Under the pieces are notes generated by a model, which did not search any database, was not told the DNA's origin, and worked only from the letters and a program-made list of their open reading frames with translations. A program made the translations under genes and the position numbers. Positions 12,617 through 23,134 of a stretch of 64,000 nucleotides of DNA are shown here, in pieces. Each line of letters opens with the position of its first letter. Positions within the stretch are counted from its first letter, which is position 1. Source of the DNA: Siphonodentalium dalli. Taxonomy: Eukaryota > Mollusca > Scaphopoda > Gadilida > Siphonodentaliidae. The stretch is from the NCBI GenBank assembly GCA_032622095.1, contig CP136063.1, positions 204,589,934 through 204,653,933 of the forward strand, read 5' to 3'.

Positions 12617-12808
12617 CAGTGGCGGGCCAGGATTCCCATTTAGGTGGGGGCAGTAGGAAAAGTTTGAATATTTTGATGCCCCATGAACGATTTCCGGGCG
12701 TTTACATGACATTGGACATGTTTTGGTAGGGGCCCATATTGTCTGAAATAGCAAGTAGAGGTTTAATGGGGGCAGTGGGAATTTTGGGACCCCTTGGCTT
12801 CGACACTG
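12617..12808 (-). mobile_element. MITE with CAGTGGCGG ends, copy 2 (inverted)
   Basis: CAGTGGCGGGCC at the left and a decayed 'gacactg' at the right enclose 192 bp. The inner stretch near 12700 is the reverse complement of the one in copy 1. With the flanking 'gtgtacagtcca' / 'tggactgtacac', the two copies make the centre of the ccgaag element palindromic. Confidence 0.55.
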
Positions 12809-12997
12809 GACTGTACACTATTTAGTAAACGATAATACCCCGATAAAACAAAACCTTCGGAGAATCGGACCTTCGGAGTTATGGGCCGTCAGAGAATCGG
12901 GCATTCGGAGTTATAGGTCTTCGGAGAATCGGGTCTTCGGGGTTGTGGGCCTTCGTAATAATAGGTCTTCGGAAAACCGGTCTGACACCGGCTAGGG

Positions 12998-13510
12998 TGT
13001 AGTTGCCAACATACTAGGCAACATCTGTACCAAATTTGGTGCTTCTATCACAAAGTGAACGATTTGACCATTTTCGTGCAGTTAGGCCCTCCACTAAGAT
13101 GACATCTTTGCCTCTGTGCACCAACAGAGGAACATTATATATGTGCACGTTGAACACTAAACGAATTCTCCTAAGGCGAATTGCCTTGTAATCAATATGT
13201 GATGAATGAGAGAGATGAAATATCAAAACAAACATGAGGTGGGATTGATATTCCAAGTAACAGGAACGGACCAGAAACATGTTCCGAGTAACACGTGACT
13301 CTTCGGAATAACAGGAACAGAGATATAAACTCAACATTATTGCATTCTACATGAATAATGCGAAATTTAAACATCAATTTTGATAATGAAGCCGAATGAA
13401 GCGTATAAATTACACAGAACGTCACGCGGTAAATGGTAAATTAGCACCCCGAGCAACAGAGCAGATACTTCGTGGACATGCAGTGGCCAACTGTTCGCAA
13501 AATATGCATA
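12998..13510. repeat. Giant inverted repeat, right arm block B
   Basis: About 13085-13510 mirrors 3556-3981, and 13038-13090 mirrors 7064-7107. The join at 'ccactaagatgacatc' is the undisturbed site of the inner element that splits the left arm. Confidence 0.85.
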
Positions 13511-13519
13511 CCACTGTAA

Positions 13520-13578
13520 ACAAGAAAACCATAGTCAGAAATGGTAACGCCACCAAGATCATATTATTAGCCATAAAA
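13520..13578. repeat. 60-bp motif shared with 37660-37716
   Basis: 'agaaaaccatagtcagaaat' followed by a stretch that includes 'aagatcatattattagccat' is the reverse complement of the 37660-37716 sequence. It lies where the left arm has its extra 1.2 kb. It may be the stump of another dispersed repeat. Confidence 0.6.
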
Positions 13579-13579
13579 T

Positions 13580-15918
13580 ATTCGTTCCCGATTTGATTCT
13601 ATAACTGAAGGTTCCATGAGTCCCATTTAAATTCAAAATGGTCGACCTTATTTGCAAACTCATACGACATGTGAACGGGTACGTGTGTATGTGATTAATC
13701 ATAACGTGTGGGACCATACTTGTGGGTGGGGTTGTTGGTGAATAAATGATAAGAAATTGTAACTGGGTTTAGTGTATAATTGCCACAACTGGGCAATAAT
13801 AAAGGCAAAAACATAAGTTGCAATCCCAAGTTCCAATCACAAGATTAAAACAATATCACAATGCCGTGCTTTCAAAAAATTGGAATTTAACCCTTGAAGA
13901 TTTATAATAGACACATAAAAACCAGGACCCACCCTTCCGAGACCGACATCTCGCACCATGAATACAATCACGATCGATGTATACATCGCGTGTAGTTTAA
14001 AGAGCGAAACTTGATACTACTGTATTTTGCCAAACAGCCTGCTGATCTACGAATGTGCATATATGCAACCACAGTACCGAGTATACCAGTACCGGTACCG
14101 CAAAATGCCCGAGTACCGGCGGTACCGGTACTGCGTACCGTTGAGAAGCCTGGATGGAATTGTTGTATAAAAAACAGCACTACATGTAAATATATCTTAT
14201 TACAGGTTATTTCCACATATAATCAGTGACTACAGGCAGTCTGACAAAATAAAGTTTCAGTGACACTCTATCCGAAGAGAGGGATAATTTTATCTGTTAC
14301 AGTCAATGGAGCAATTATGAATCTGGAAAGCTGAAATTTCTAAGTAATACTAGATTTCGACATGACGCGATAACATATAACGTAAATGCAATATGGCCGC
14401 TGGCGACCATTTTTTCCTATGAAATTCAAAAAATATTTGATAGCTCTCATCTAATAGATCAATATCAAGATAAATTTGAAGTTTGGTGATGATCGGATGA
14501 GTGAAGTGGACTGTGGTCTGTGCTAAAGGGTTTAGTAATGCTAATAGTAACATCCAAAATCGCTGTCAGTGGCACTTTTTTAAACTAAATTCGGAAAAAC
14601 TACACTATACTCCCATCTTGTTGTTATCCCGAAGATCCATATGAAGCTTACTAACGATTGGACAAGTAGGGTATACCAAATTATTGAATCATGGAAAGAA
14701 TAAAATCGAAGATGGTCATTGGCGCCCATGTTTTTCATAAAAACTCGGAAAACGTTGATGGCTATATAAGATTATAAGGAAATCCAGTTATTACTCCATG
14801 TAATTACACTTTGATTACCACATGTGTAACACCTGCCATGCAGACCAAGAGCTCAACTGACCATCCGCAGTGACCTACATGTAGTTTATCTCAAAAGCTG
14901 CTGACAACTATGTGTCATAATAATAATGATACTGTCAGTACCTATTTGTTGCAAAACCAATCCTTCTCAAGTTCAAGCGATCTTTCTCAAGTAGTTCACT
15001 GTTGTTACACAAGGCATATATGGTTTCTGACTATAGTGTTGAAACAATTATTTGACTAATCGGCGTCGACTCGATTATTAAACAAGTCGACGCTGAAATC
15101 CGCCAGTCGATTAATCTAAGCAAATCGGCAATATGGCCTACCGAATTCATAAAATTTACAGTTTCATGTTCGGTGCTGGGTGGCACCTCTCAGAATGCGT
15201 TCGATTCTTCTCTTATACCGGACAATTCCGATATTCTAATTTTTGTTCTCAGGCTGGTAGAGGTGTATGATTGTGTATAAGGTGTTTATTGTTTATACTG
15301 TGTTATATTGTGTTATTTTCTGGAACATGCTATCATGTGACTTATTTCCACTAAAGCAAGATACAATTTGTCGTATTTTTGATAAATTCTAGCACATTGT
15401 AAACTATATAGTTAATCTATAGTTTAAAAATATAAAAGACTACCATTAACAAAAGAGTGTGGGGGTTTTGCATGGTTACTTATGATAGTTAAAGTGCAAG
15501 TTAAGATAACAAACAAGCGGAACCGTCAAACATTTCGACATTCAAGGACTATTTGTAGGATGATCTAATGCAGCTCATATATTGCCTGTGACATTTAACC
15601 ATTTTAATAAATATTTGTTAGCACAAGTAGCAATATTGGCTGTGGAAATATAAAAATGTACATTTGTGGCACGTGAAAATCAAGTTAGGAACGTGCGATA
15701 TGATGCTACTCGGTCGTAAAATGGTGTAATAGAAATGCCTAATTTTTGCATACCAGTCACAACTAGTTATCTTGCACTTTAATTGTTAACACCTCTCCTT
15801 GTTCAACCGATTTAGGTTGTCTTTTGTCTATAAAATGATGGGATTGAAAAAATTGTTGTTAAGGGCATTTCCGCTCCGATAACTTTGAGACACGTATATT
15901 CGATCGATATATAGTTTC
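13580..15918. repeat. Giant inverted repeat, outer right arm (A)
   Basis: This is the mirror of 1-2350. The pairing still holds at 15918 ('cgatcgatatatagtt'), where the left partner reaches window position 1. Whether it continues past 15918 cannot be seen. Small indels and substitutions differ between the arms, so it is a real, diverged duplication. Confidence 0.93.
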
Positions 15919-16490
15919 ATCATTGTGTGGTCTTTTTTCAATCCCGAAATTTGTACCCAATTTCGATCTATACACCAGAGTTATCGATGTTTTAATGACA
16001 TTTGGCAAGTTATCTCCATTTTTTCTGCATTCTATACTGTTCTATACATAAAAAATGCAAAACCAGAAAAGAATATTTTATTTTTATAGACAAAAGACAA
16101 CCTAAATCGGTGACAACAATAAATATGAATAATAAAGTTTATATTTAAAAAATTAAATTAATAATTAATTAACAAAATTGACATAATAATTTCAATAATA
16201 TTTTTATATTTAAAACAGTAAATTAATAATTGCCACTTTTAAATTTAAATTTAATTAAAATTTAATTTTATCGGCTTCCTTAAAAAGATTCTTACTTTAA
16301 TATTTTTATGTGAACTTTATAAACTTCATTGAGTCATCTTTGTCATGTATTGAGTTTGATATCGTTTGTTAACAGTTTATAAATCATGTATGTCTCATGT
16401 TTGTTATATTTTATGTGTTTATTATGATTAAATAAAGTTATCATTTAAAATAAATGTATTCACTTTCTAAATTATTATTTCACAAAAAAC
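15919..16490. other. AT-rich stretch with a stray arm fragment
   Basis: 16079-16112 ('tagacaaaagacaacctaaa' with flanking bases) repeats part of the left arm (88-118) in the same direction. The rest is very AT-rich ('aaattaaattaataattaat' style). There is no gene. Confidence 0.6.
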
Positions 16491-16499
16491 CTCAAATAC

Positions 16500-16900
16500 C
16501 CCAAAACACAATAGTTTAGAGTCGCCAATTGGTTAATCCGGTTGCCTATAACACTAAGCACATAGGCCGCTTACACCTTTTAAATGGAGCCGGTCGCTTA
16601 CACTTTATAGCATGAAAGAACGAAAATTTGAATAAAATCAACAAATTTGTGAATTTAAAAACAATTCAAACGTTAATGTTTTCCATGTGATAACCCGGAC
16701 ATATGTAATAAATTTAAGTCATGTCCATTTATAAACAAAGAAGATAATGCGACATCAAGTCCGCTTACACCTTTTATTTTGGAGCCGGCCGCATACACTT
16801 TATAGTGTGTTTCAGAACGAAAAAGTTGAATAAAATCAACAAATTTGTGAATTTAAAGTCCAGCTGAACTGTAACCTAATTTGAGTATTGATATATCATC
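16500..16900 (+). repeat. Two-unit direct repeat upstream of LINE copy 1
   Basis: Two units about 200 bp apart share 'ccgcttacacctttta', 'ggagccggncgc', 'tacactttatag' and 'aataaaatcaacaaatttgt'. Relatives occur at 25490-25675 and 50430-51000. The position just before ORF1 suggests either the LINE 5' UTR, which is often tandemly repeated, or an unrelated dispersed repeat. Confidence 0.6.
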
Positions 16901-17029
16901 CCGTGTGTATCTAAGTCCCCTTGACACAAATCCGCAAAAAAATCCCGTCAAAATATCCCGCAATTATTTTTTATATCTTGGGAACAAAACAGTCGCCGAA
17001 GATTTGTTTTCATTTTGCACTGCGCGCAC

Positions 17030-17626
17030 ATGGCTACTGGAGGAGCACGTGACATGACGTCACGGAGGGATCACAAATGCACAGTTCTGCTTTGCGTCAT
17101 TGAACAGATTGAACTGATTGATAAGCTGATTGGGAAGGCCAAGTCATTCCGTGACGTTGATACTGACAAAATCGTTCACATCACTCTACATCTGGGAACA
17201 AATGACTTGACAAATACAAATGCTAGTGTTTCTCGAGTCATTATGTGGTTTCATCTAGCTTACACGAAACTGTCTGAGACATTTGCCAATGCCAATATAG
17301 CTATGTGCAGTATACCAACAAGAAGAGTGCGCGGAGGTAAATCTCAGCCCCACAATTCTGCTGCTGCTGACGTAAACGCTCACATCAGTATGTTCTGCGA
17401 CACCAACAATAAACACACCTTCGTTGACAATGATCCCATGTTCATGAAGGATGGAAATATTGTGAAAACTTTGTTCAAGGAAAGCGACAGCTCGGGTGTA
17501 CACCTCAGCCCCAAGGGATCCGAGAAATTATCTGTTGTTTTAAACAGATCTATCCCAGATGATGATGACTATGAACCAACGGGAAACGCACGCAAGAGGA
17601 TGCGTGGTGACAAAACGCCAAAATGA
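17030..17626 (+). CDS. LINE copy 1 ORF1, SGNH-hydrolase-like, N-terminus incomplete
   Basis: The product is a predicted ORF1 protein of a non-LTR retrotransposon, likely to act in RNP formation and RNA or lipid-associated steps; the exact role of such esterase domains is not settled. Visible are 'LHLGTNDL' (block III, about residues 52-59) and 'SDSSGVHLSPKG' (block V, with the presumed catalytic Asp about 153 and His about 158), followed by a basic C-terminus with 'RKRMRG'. Block I with the nucleophilic GDS serine is not found in frame upstream, so the copy is truncated or altered at its N-terminus. The first ATG is at 17030. The frame is open back to at least 16982 without another ATG. ORF2 begins 175 bp downstream after a poly-C run (about 17649-17662). 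Confidence 0.75.
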   Translation: MATGGARDMTSRRDHKCTVLLCVIEQIELIDKLIGKAKSFRDVDTDKIVHITLHLGTNDLTNTNASVSRVIMWFHLAYTKLSETFANANIAMCSIPTRRVRGGKSQPHNSAAADVNAHISMFCDTNNKHTFVDNDPMFMKDGNIVKTLFKESDSSGVHLSPKGSEKLSVVLNRSIPDDDDYEPTGNARKRMRGDKTPK

Positions 17627-17800
17627 AAACCACATTACCCACATGTAAATACCCCCCCCCCCCCACCCTCCAATTTATTTTCTTCTCGAAACTCGCAAAT
17701 ACATGCACACAATCATCAATTCGCGATCCAGGCCAATCTTGTCGATTCTGATAAAATTATAATTGCAATTGAGCAATCATTTGACCATTTACAAAATAAA

Positions 17801-19001
17801 ATGATGTACCATGGTCAACATAATATAGAACTCCAAGTTAATGCATCGCAAACCCCTACTGAAAATATAAACAATTCCCAACTTGAACCCACGTGTTCTC
17901 TAAGCCAAGACTGTTTACAAACATCTCTCCACAGGACACGTGATCACTCAGTCGCGTTTGGTGACATGGAATTACCGCAACACGTATTTGTTAATAACAC
18001 CCCCAATGATTATACAGTTAATGATAGACGTGGTGACTTGAGTGACGATCACTGTGTCATACACGATTGCGCATTGATAAATGATTGTGTTCAATGTATT
18101 CGTGGGCAACGAGTGGGGAGAAATACAACAAGACTGTCTCTGTTACACAATACTCGAGAAAGCGTGGACTTGATAATAACGGAACTGCTTGTGAAGGTTT
18201 CGATGATCGTCCTTGGTCAGAATATTTAGCAGTTTTACCATATGATTTACACACCGAAACTAATGTTAACCGATGTGAGTGCGATGAGGTCCCTTGTTTG
18301 CCAGGTGGTTGTGTTTCGGCATACGCTAATGAACACTCCAATGAACGCGATGATGTCCCTCATTTCTTAAGAGACCGTAACTCAGAATACGCGCACCAAA
18401 AGAGTGTTCATTCATTAACGATGCTAGATACTGCGATCAATTGTAAAATATCCGACGGAGCTAGCGGACGCTCTTTACATACATGCTTACCGGCATGTCA
18501 TTTAGATGACGAATATAATGTTTATAACGATACCCGGGATCGAATTTTAAATTTACCAAACAATGTCGGATTTCTACCAAATATATCAACGTCTTTAAAG
18601 GGGCACGCTGAGTGCACCCAATTCACAGGAGAAATTGATGAAATATACAATACCGAAAATGAGAACTTGTCTGACACAATCCCAATTTCAGATGTATTGA
18701 AACATACTAGAGAATTGATTGATAGTGATAATTATACATGTATTGATATTGATTATGACGATTATGATTATGATGGTGATGATAATGATGATTATGATTA
18801 TGATTACTATGTTTATGGTGGTGGTGATGATGATGATGGCGATGATGATGGTGTTTGTGATGATGATGATGGTGATGATGACGGTGATGTCGGTGACTAT
18901 GATGGAGATGATGACGACCACGATGATAATGATAATGGTGATGATGATGATGATGAGGATGATCGTGATGAGGAGGAAGGTAGTCGAGAAGATTTGGTTG
19001 G

Positions 19002-19036
<35 letters not shown>

Positions 19037-22000
19037 GTGATGAGGATGATGATGATGATAATGATTATGGTGATGAGAATGATGATTATTATTATGATGA
19101 TGATGAATATGATGTAGATGATGATGTTATTTATGCTGATAACCATGAATACGTTGATGTTGATGCCGATCTAGTTGTGGATAATGGTAGTGATAATGAT
19201 AATGATTTTGAAAATAGTGATAGTGATCATGGCATTAAAGTACTAGCTTTAAATGTTTGTGGGATAAGAAAAAAATTAAATTACCCTGAATTCCAAGAAA
19301 TGTGTCGGAAGCACGATATTCTCTGCCTGTCAGAGACAAAGACAGATGATTGTGACCAACTTGTTCTTCCGGGCTTTATTTTGCATATGAAAAATCGAAC
19401 AAAACTGTCGAGTGTCAAATCTGGCGGTATTATTATTGGCGTAAAGGCTGAACTAGAGGCATCAACGCGCATATTGCATACAAATTGTCCATATATTCAT
19501 TGGTTGCAAATATCTCAGCACGATATTAAAATTATCTTGGGGGCAGTCTATGTCCCTCCAGAAGGTACTAAATATTCATCAAATTCAGCAATTAGTGATC
19601 TTGATGGGGATATATTGCAGATGAGGGAACGATATGATAACATTTTTATAACTGGTGATTTTAATGCTCGTACGTCTCAGCATTTAGACTACACTCCCGA
19701 TGAAGAAAATGATATTGATACAGACTATAATGATATGACTACCGAAGCAGTGCTTGAGGAGTGTGGTTTACCTCTAAAGAGACATAGTATGGACAGAGTG
19801 ACTAATAATTTTGGTCGCCAATTACTGAGTGTGTGTCATAACAATAAATTAGTAATTTTAAACGGACGATTAGGAACTGACCGAGAAATAGGAAATTATA
19901 CTTGCCGCGACGCCTCCGTTGTAGACTACATGATTTGTTCATTAAATGCATTGCCTCTGACCTTAGATTTCGCAGTTGGTGAGACAAATAAATTATTTTC
20001 AGATGTACACAAACGTATCTCAACCAAATTATCAGTGCACATAAATACTCCTACTGATAAACGAGAGGACAAATTTTTTAATATTTTTACCCCTAAATGG
20101 GATCCCTCCAAATCAACTGAGTATATATGGAACATGGACCCTATGGAAATTTCTGAACTGCGATGTTTGTTAAATAATTGTTCGCCCTCTACCGCTAGTA
20201 ATATACAAGTAAATGAAATAGTTGGCAGGATATCTCATATACTTCTTAAGTCGTCGTATAATACTTTTGGACATAACATTAGAAAGTCAAAAAAACGAAG
20301 AAATAAAAATAAACCTTGGTTTAACTCAATATGCCACAAAGCTAGTGCGCAAGGAATATCGTAAAGCCGTGCGATGTCACAAGCAACAGAAAAACGAAAG
20401 TACACGACGAATTGTACGCGAAATGTCTATTAAATATAAACACACAATGGATAATGCAATAACATTGCACAGAGAAAATATCACGTATGAAATTTCGAAA
20501 CTTAAAAAAGAAAACTCGAGGAAATTTTGGTCCTTACTTAATAAACGAGATAAAAATACGCATAACGTAATAAAAATAGACTTACTGGAAGAACATTTTC
20601 GAGTACTAAATTCTGAGACAATTACTGGAGACTTACATATGAACAATGAGGTAATCACTACGAACGACCACTTAAATAGACCGATAACTAGAGAAGAAGT
20701 AACGACCGCTATTAAGAGTTTAAAATATAAGAAATCCCCAGGCGAGGATGGAATTCTCAATGAATATATCAAGGCATCCTCTGACACCCTCATAGACATT
20801 TATTGTAATACATTTAATTTAGTTTTTGAATCAGGTTGTGTCCCAGAGATATGGGGTATCGGAACTATCATCCCTCTTTATAAGAATAAAGGTGATAAGG
20901 GAAATCCCAAGAATTATAGACCCATTACCCTTTTGAGCTGCTTAGGGAAACTATTTACAAAGATTTTATCAAATAGATTATATACTTATATTGAAGAAAA
21001 TGAAGTTATGCTCGAGAACCAGGCAGGTTTCAGAAAAGGCTACTCCACAACTGATAACATATTTGTTTTACACTTATTATCGGAAATCACAAAGGCATTC
21101 AATAGGAATTTGTATTGCGCTTTTATAGACTTCGAGAAAGCATTCGACAAGGTATGGAGACAAGCACTTTGGTACAAACTTTCGAATATTAACATAAATG
21201 GTAAATTGCTCACAATTATAAAAAATATGTACACTAACATTAAGTCGAAAGTTAGATTGGGCGATCAAATATCCGATTGTTTCCCTTGCTTATCTGGGGT
21301 AAGACAAGTTGAAAAACCTATCACCCCTGTTATTCTCGCTTTATCTGAACGATCTGGAAGATTTTCTTAAGTCAGAAGGTGGTGAAGGACTAATTAAAAT
21401 GTCAAGAGATATTGATACTCACTTGAAGATGTACGTCAAATTATTCATTATCTTATACGCAGATGACACCGTTCTCATGGCTGAAACGCCATTAAAATTG
21501 CAGAAGGCACTGAACAGTTTTCACAAGTATTGTAAGAAATGGAAATTGCATGTCAATATTGAGAAAACGAAAATACTGTTGATATCCAAAAAAAGCTTGC
21601 CAAAGAATAGAATATTTTTATATAACGGTAAAGAAATTGAAGTAGTAAAGAATTTTAACTATCTTGGTATTATACATACTAAATCAGGTTCATACAGTAC
21701 TGCAAAGAAGACTCTGGCAAGTAAAGCAACTAAATCAATGTATTCTATCATTTCTAAGTCGAGAATCCACTGTTTATCAGTTAAAAACATGTTCGAGTTG
21801 TTTGATGCACAAGTTTTACCGATTATGCTGTACTGTTGTGAAGTATGGGGGTCAGGAAATAATGAGATTTTTGAAAATATCCATAGAAAATTTCTGAAAC
21901 ATGTTCTCCACCTGAAATCATCTACCCCAAATTATATGTTATATGGTGAGAGCGGCAGATTGCCAATAGAGTACACAGTCAACCTGCGTATTGTGAAATA

Positions 22001-22637
22001 CTGGATGAAAGTTATGAATATGAAACAAGGTCGATTTTGTAAGATTTTGTATCAATTGGCCTTCAAGGTTTGTGAAGCTATGCCCGTAAAGTTCAAATGG
22101 ATAGAGAAAGTTAAAGATATTCTAACAAAATCTGGGCAGATTCATTTGTTAAGTGTGGCATATATTACATGCCCAGAACAAATGGCACTTTATTTTAAAT
22201 GTAGTCTGAATAGTCAATTCCGTGGCATCTGGTTATCTAACATTGAAAACTCTAGTCGAGGCAGTACTTATAAAATATTCAAACATGATATACATTTCGA
22301 AAAATATTTTGACCATTTGGATACTAGGAACGTAATAACTCTTTGTCAATTCCGTACTTGTAATCATCGCTTGCCAATAGAGAAAGGTCGATGGAATGAC
22401 ACCAACATATTCCATGGACTATGTCCGCTGTGCACTAAAAGACATATTGGAGACGAACTGCACTACTTATTAGAATGTAAATGTTTATGTGAGGCCAGAC
22501 ATCGCCTCTTGCCTAGCAAATATACCAGCATAGAACATGCAACTATTAATATTTTAGATGACATTCTGAATTTGGAAGATGTGGCTTGTCTGCGCAGACT
22601 ATGTTCATTCATCCGACTGATAAATGATATTGACTAA
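17801..22637 (+). pseudogene. LINE copy 1 ORF2 (endonuclease-reverse transcriptase), three frame breaks
   Basis: ORF2 would nick target DNA and reverse-transcribe the element RNA in the nucleus. Segments are 17801-18229 (N-terminal, ATG at 17801), 18085-20364, 20222-21370 and 21309-22637. The N-terminal region is followed by an acidic GAT-encoded tract. The endonuclease starts near 19234 and shows 'LNVCG', 'SETKTD', 'GAVYVPPE' and 'TGDFNAR' (about 19654). The reverse transcriptase shows 'NYRPITLLSCLGKLF', 'FIDFEKAFDKVW', 'NLSPLLFSLYLNDL' and YADD at 21455-21466. The C-terminus has 'CPLC...HYLLEC', a CX2CX9HX4C zinc-knuckle-like motif. Breaks are near 18.1-18.2 kb, near 20340, and at an A-run near 21313, where the usual RQGE reads RQVE. 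Comparison with copy 2 supports the last two positions. Confidence 0.88.
18719..19215 (+). repeat. (GAT)n tract coding an Asp-rich stretch in ORF2
   Basis: About 165 codons are mostly Asp with Gly, Asn, Tyr and Glu, lying between the N-terminal region and the endonuclease. Copy 2 has an Asn/Asp/Tyr-rich but much less repetitive sequence at the same place, so the tract looks like microsatellite growth inside coding DNA. The reverse-strand poly-Ile ORF is its shadow. Confidence 0.85.
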
Positions 22638-22915
22638 TATGCAGTTTGTTGTTGTGGTTGTTGTTGGTGTTGTTGAATATAACGATGAAAATGGTACTGG
22701 CGATTGTGACGACGAGTAGACGAAGACGTTAACGTGATGACAACGAAGACGGTGATACTGATGACGACTGCCATGATGTTGATAATGATGACGATGAGGG
22801 AAGTTCGTGTATATATTGTACATATGCTGCAACATTCTCAATCTTTTGTATATATCTTCTAATTGTATCTCAATATATATTTGAAAAGAGAATAAACGTA
22901 TTATTATTATTACAA
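22638..22915 (+). other. 3' UTR of LINE copy 1
   Basis: The stretch is rich in GTT and GAT/GAC triplets, then AT-rich 'tgaaaagagaataaacgt' and (ATT)4-5. The ending without a poly(A) tail but with a short microsatellite fits CR1/L2-like elements. Confidence 0.6.
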
Positions 22916-22951
22916 CGTGCGGCGACAATGACGATGGTAGGTCTGCGCTAA

Positions 22952-23134
22952 CGTTGTAAAGATGATTTTGATCTTGCTGCATTCGAGCCTGATGACAATG
23001 ATCCTCCACATATCGGCGAGAGACCGGTGACCGATGATCCGACAATAAATCGTCGCATCCGTGGACCATTTGCACCGGTCTCCCCCCTCTTTCGGACCAA
23101 AATTAGAAAGATAGGCTGTTGTACGTTGGTCTAA
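22952..23134 (+). other. Coding-like fragment after the LINE
   Basis: The frame from 22952 to the TAA at 23132-23134 reads as a plausible protein: 'DDFDLAAFEPDDNDPPHIG', then 'RPVTDDPTINRRIRGPF', then 'PLFRTKIRK'. There is no ATG. A stop codon lies just upstream (22949-22951). It could be an exon or a piece of a gene carried with a transposon. I do not recognise the family. Confidence 0.3.

Larger units (their letters stand above)
11912..12997. mobile_element. 'ccgaag' foldback element with 8-bp target duplication
   Basis: GGCTAGGG occurs at 11912-11919 and again at 12990-12997, so it is a good 8-bp target-site duplication. The ends of the element (11920 and 12989) are inverted and share 'ttttccgaagacc'. 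Each terminal region is a run of short units of about 21-23 bp such as 'ccgaaggtccgattct' and 'ccgaaggcccataact'. An 8-bp duplication fits hAT-like elements, but no transposase is encoded. The element sits only in the right arm of the giant palindrome and carries two inverted MITE copies in its centre. Confidence 0.75.
16900..22915 (+). mobile_element. Non-LTR retrotransposon (LINE), copy 1, degraded
   Basis: From 5' to 3' it holds an ORF1 with SGNH-hydrolase features, an ORF2 with an acidic tract, an APE-like endonuclease, a reverse transcriptase with YADD, a C-terminal CX2CX9HX4C motif, and a 3' UTR ending in an (ATT)n tail at about 22895-22912. This order and the esterase-type ORF1 fit the CR1/L2 side of the LINE tree (inference). 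It is related to copy 2 at 39-47 kb. The 5' limit is uncertain. The element is inactive as written because ORF2 has three frame breaks. Confidence 0.88.

Noticed and set aside
18688-19146. Poly-Ile 152-codon ORF on the minus strand
   Set aside because: It is the antisense shadow of the (GAT)n tract in LINE ORF2.
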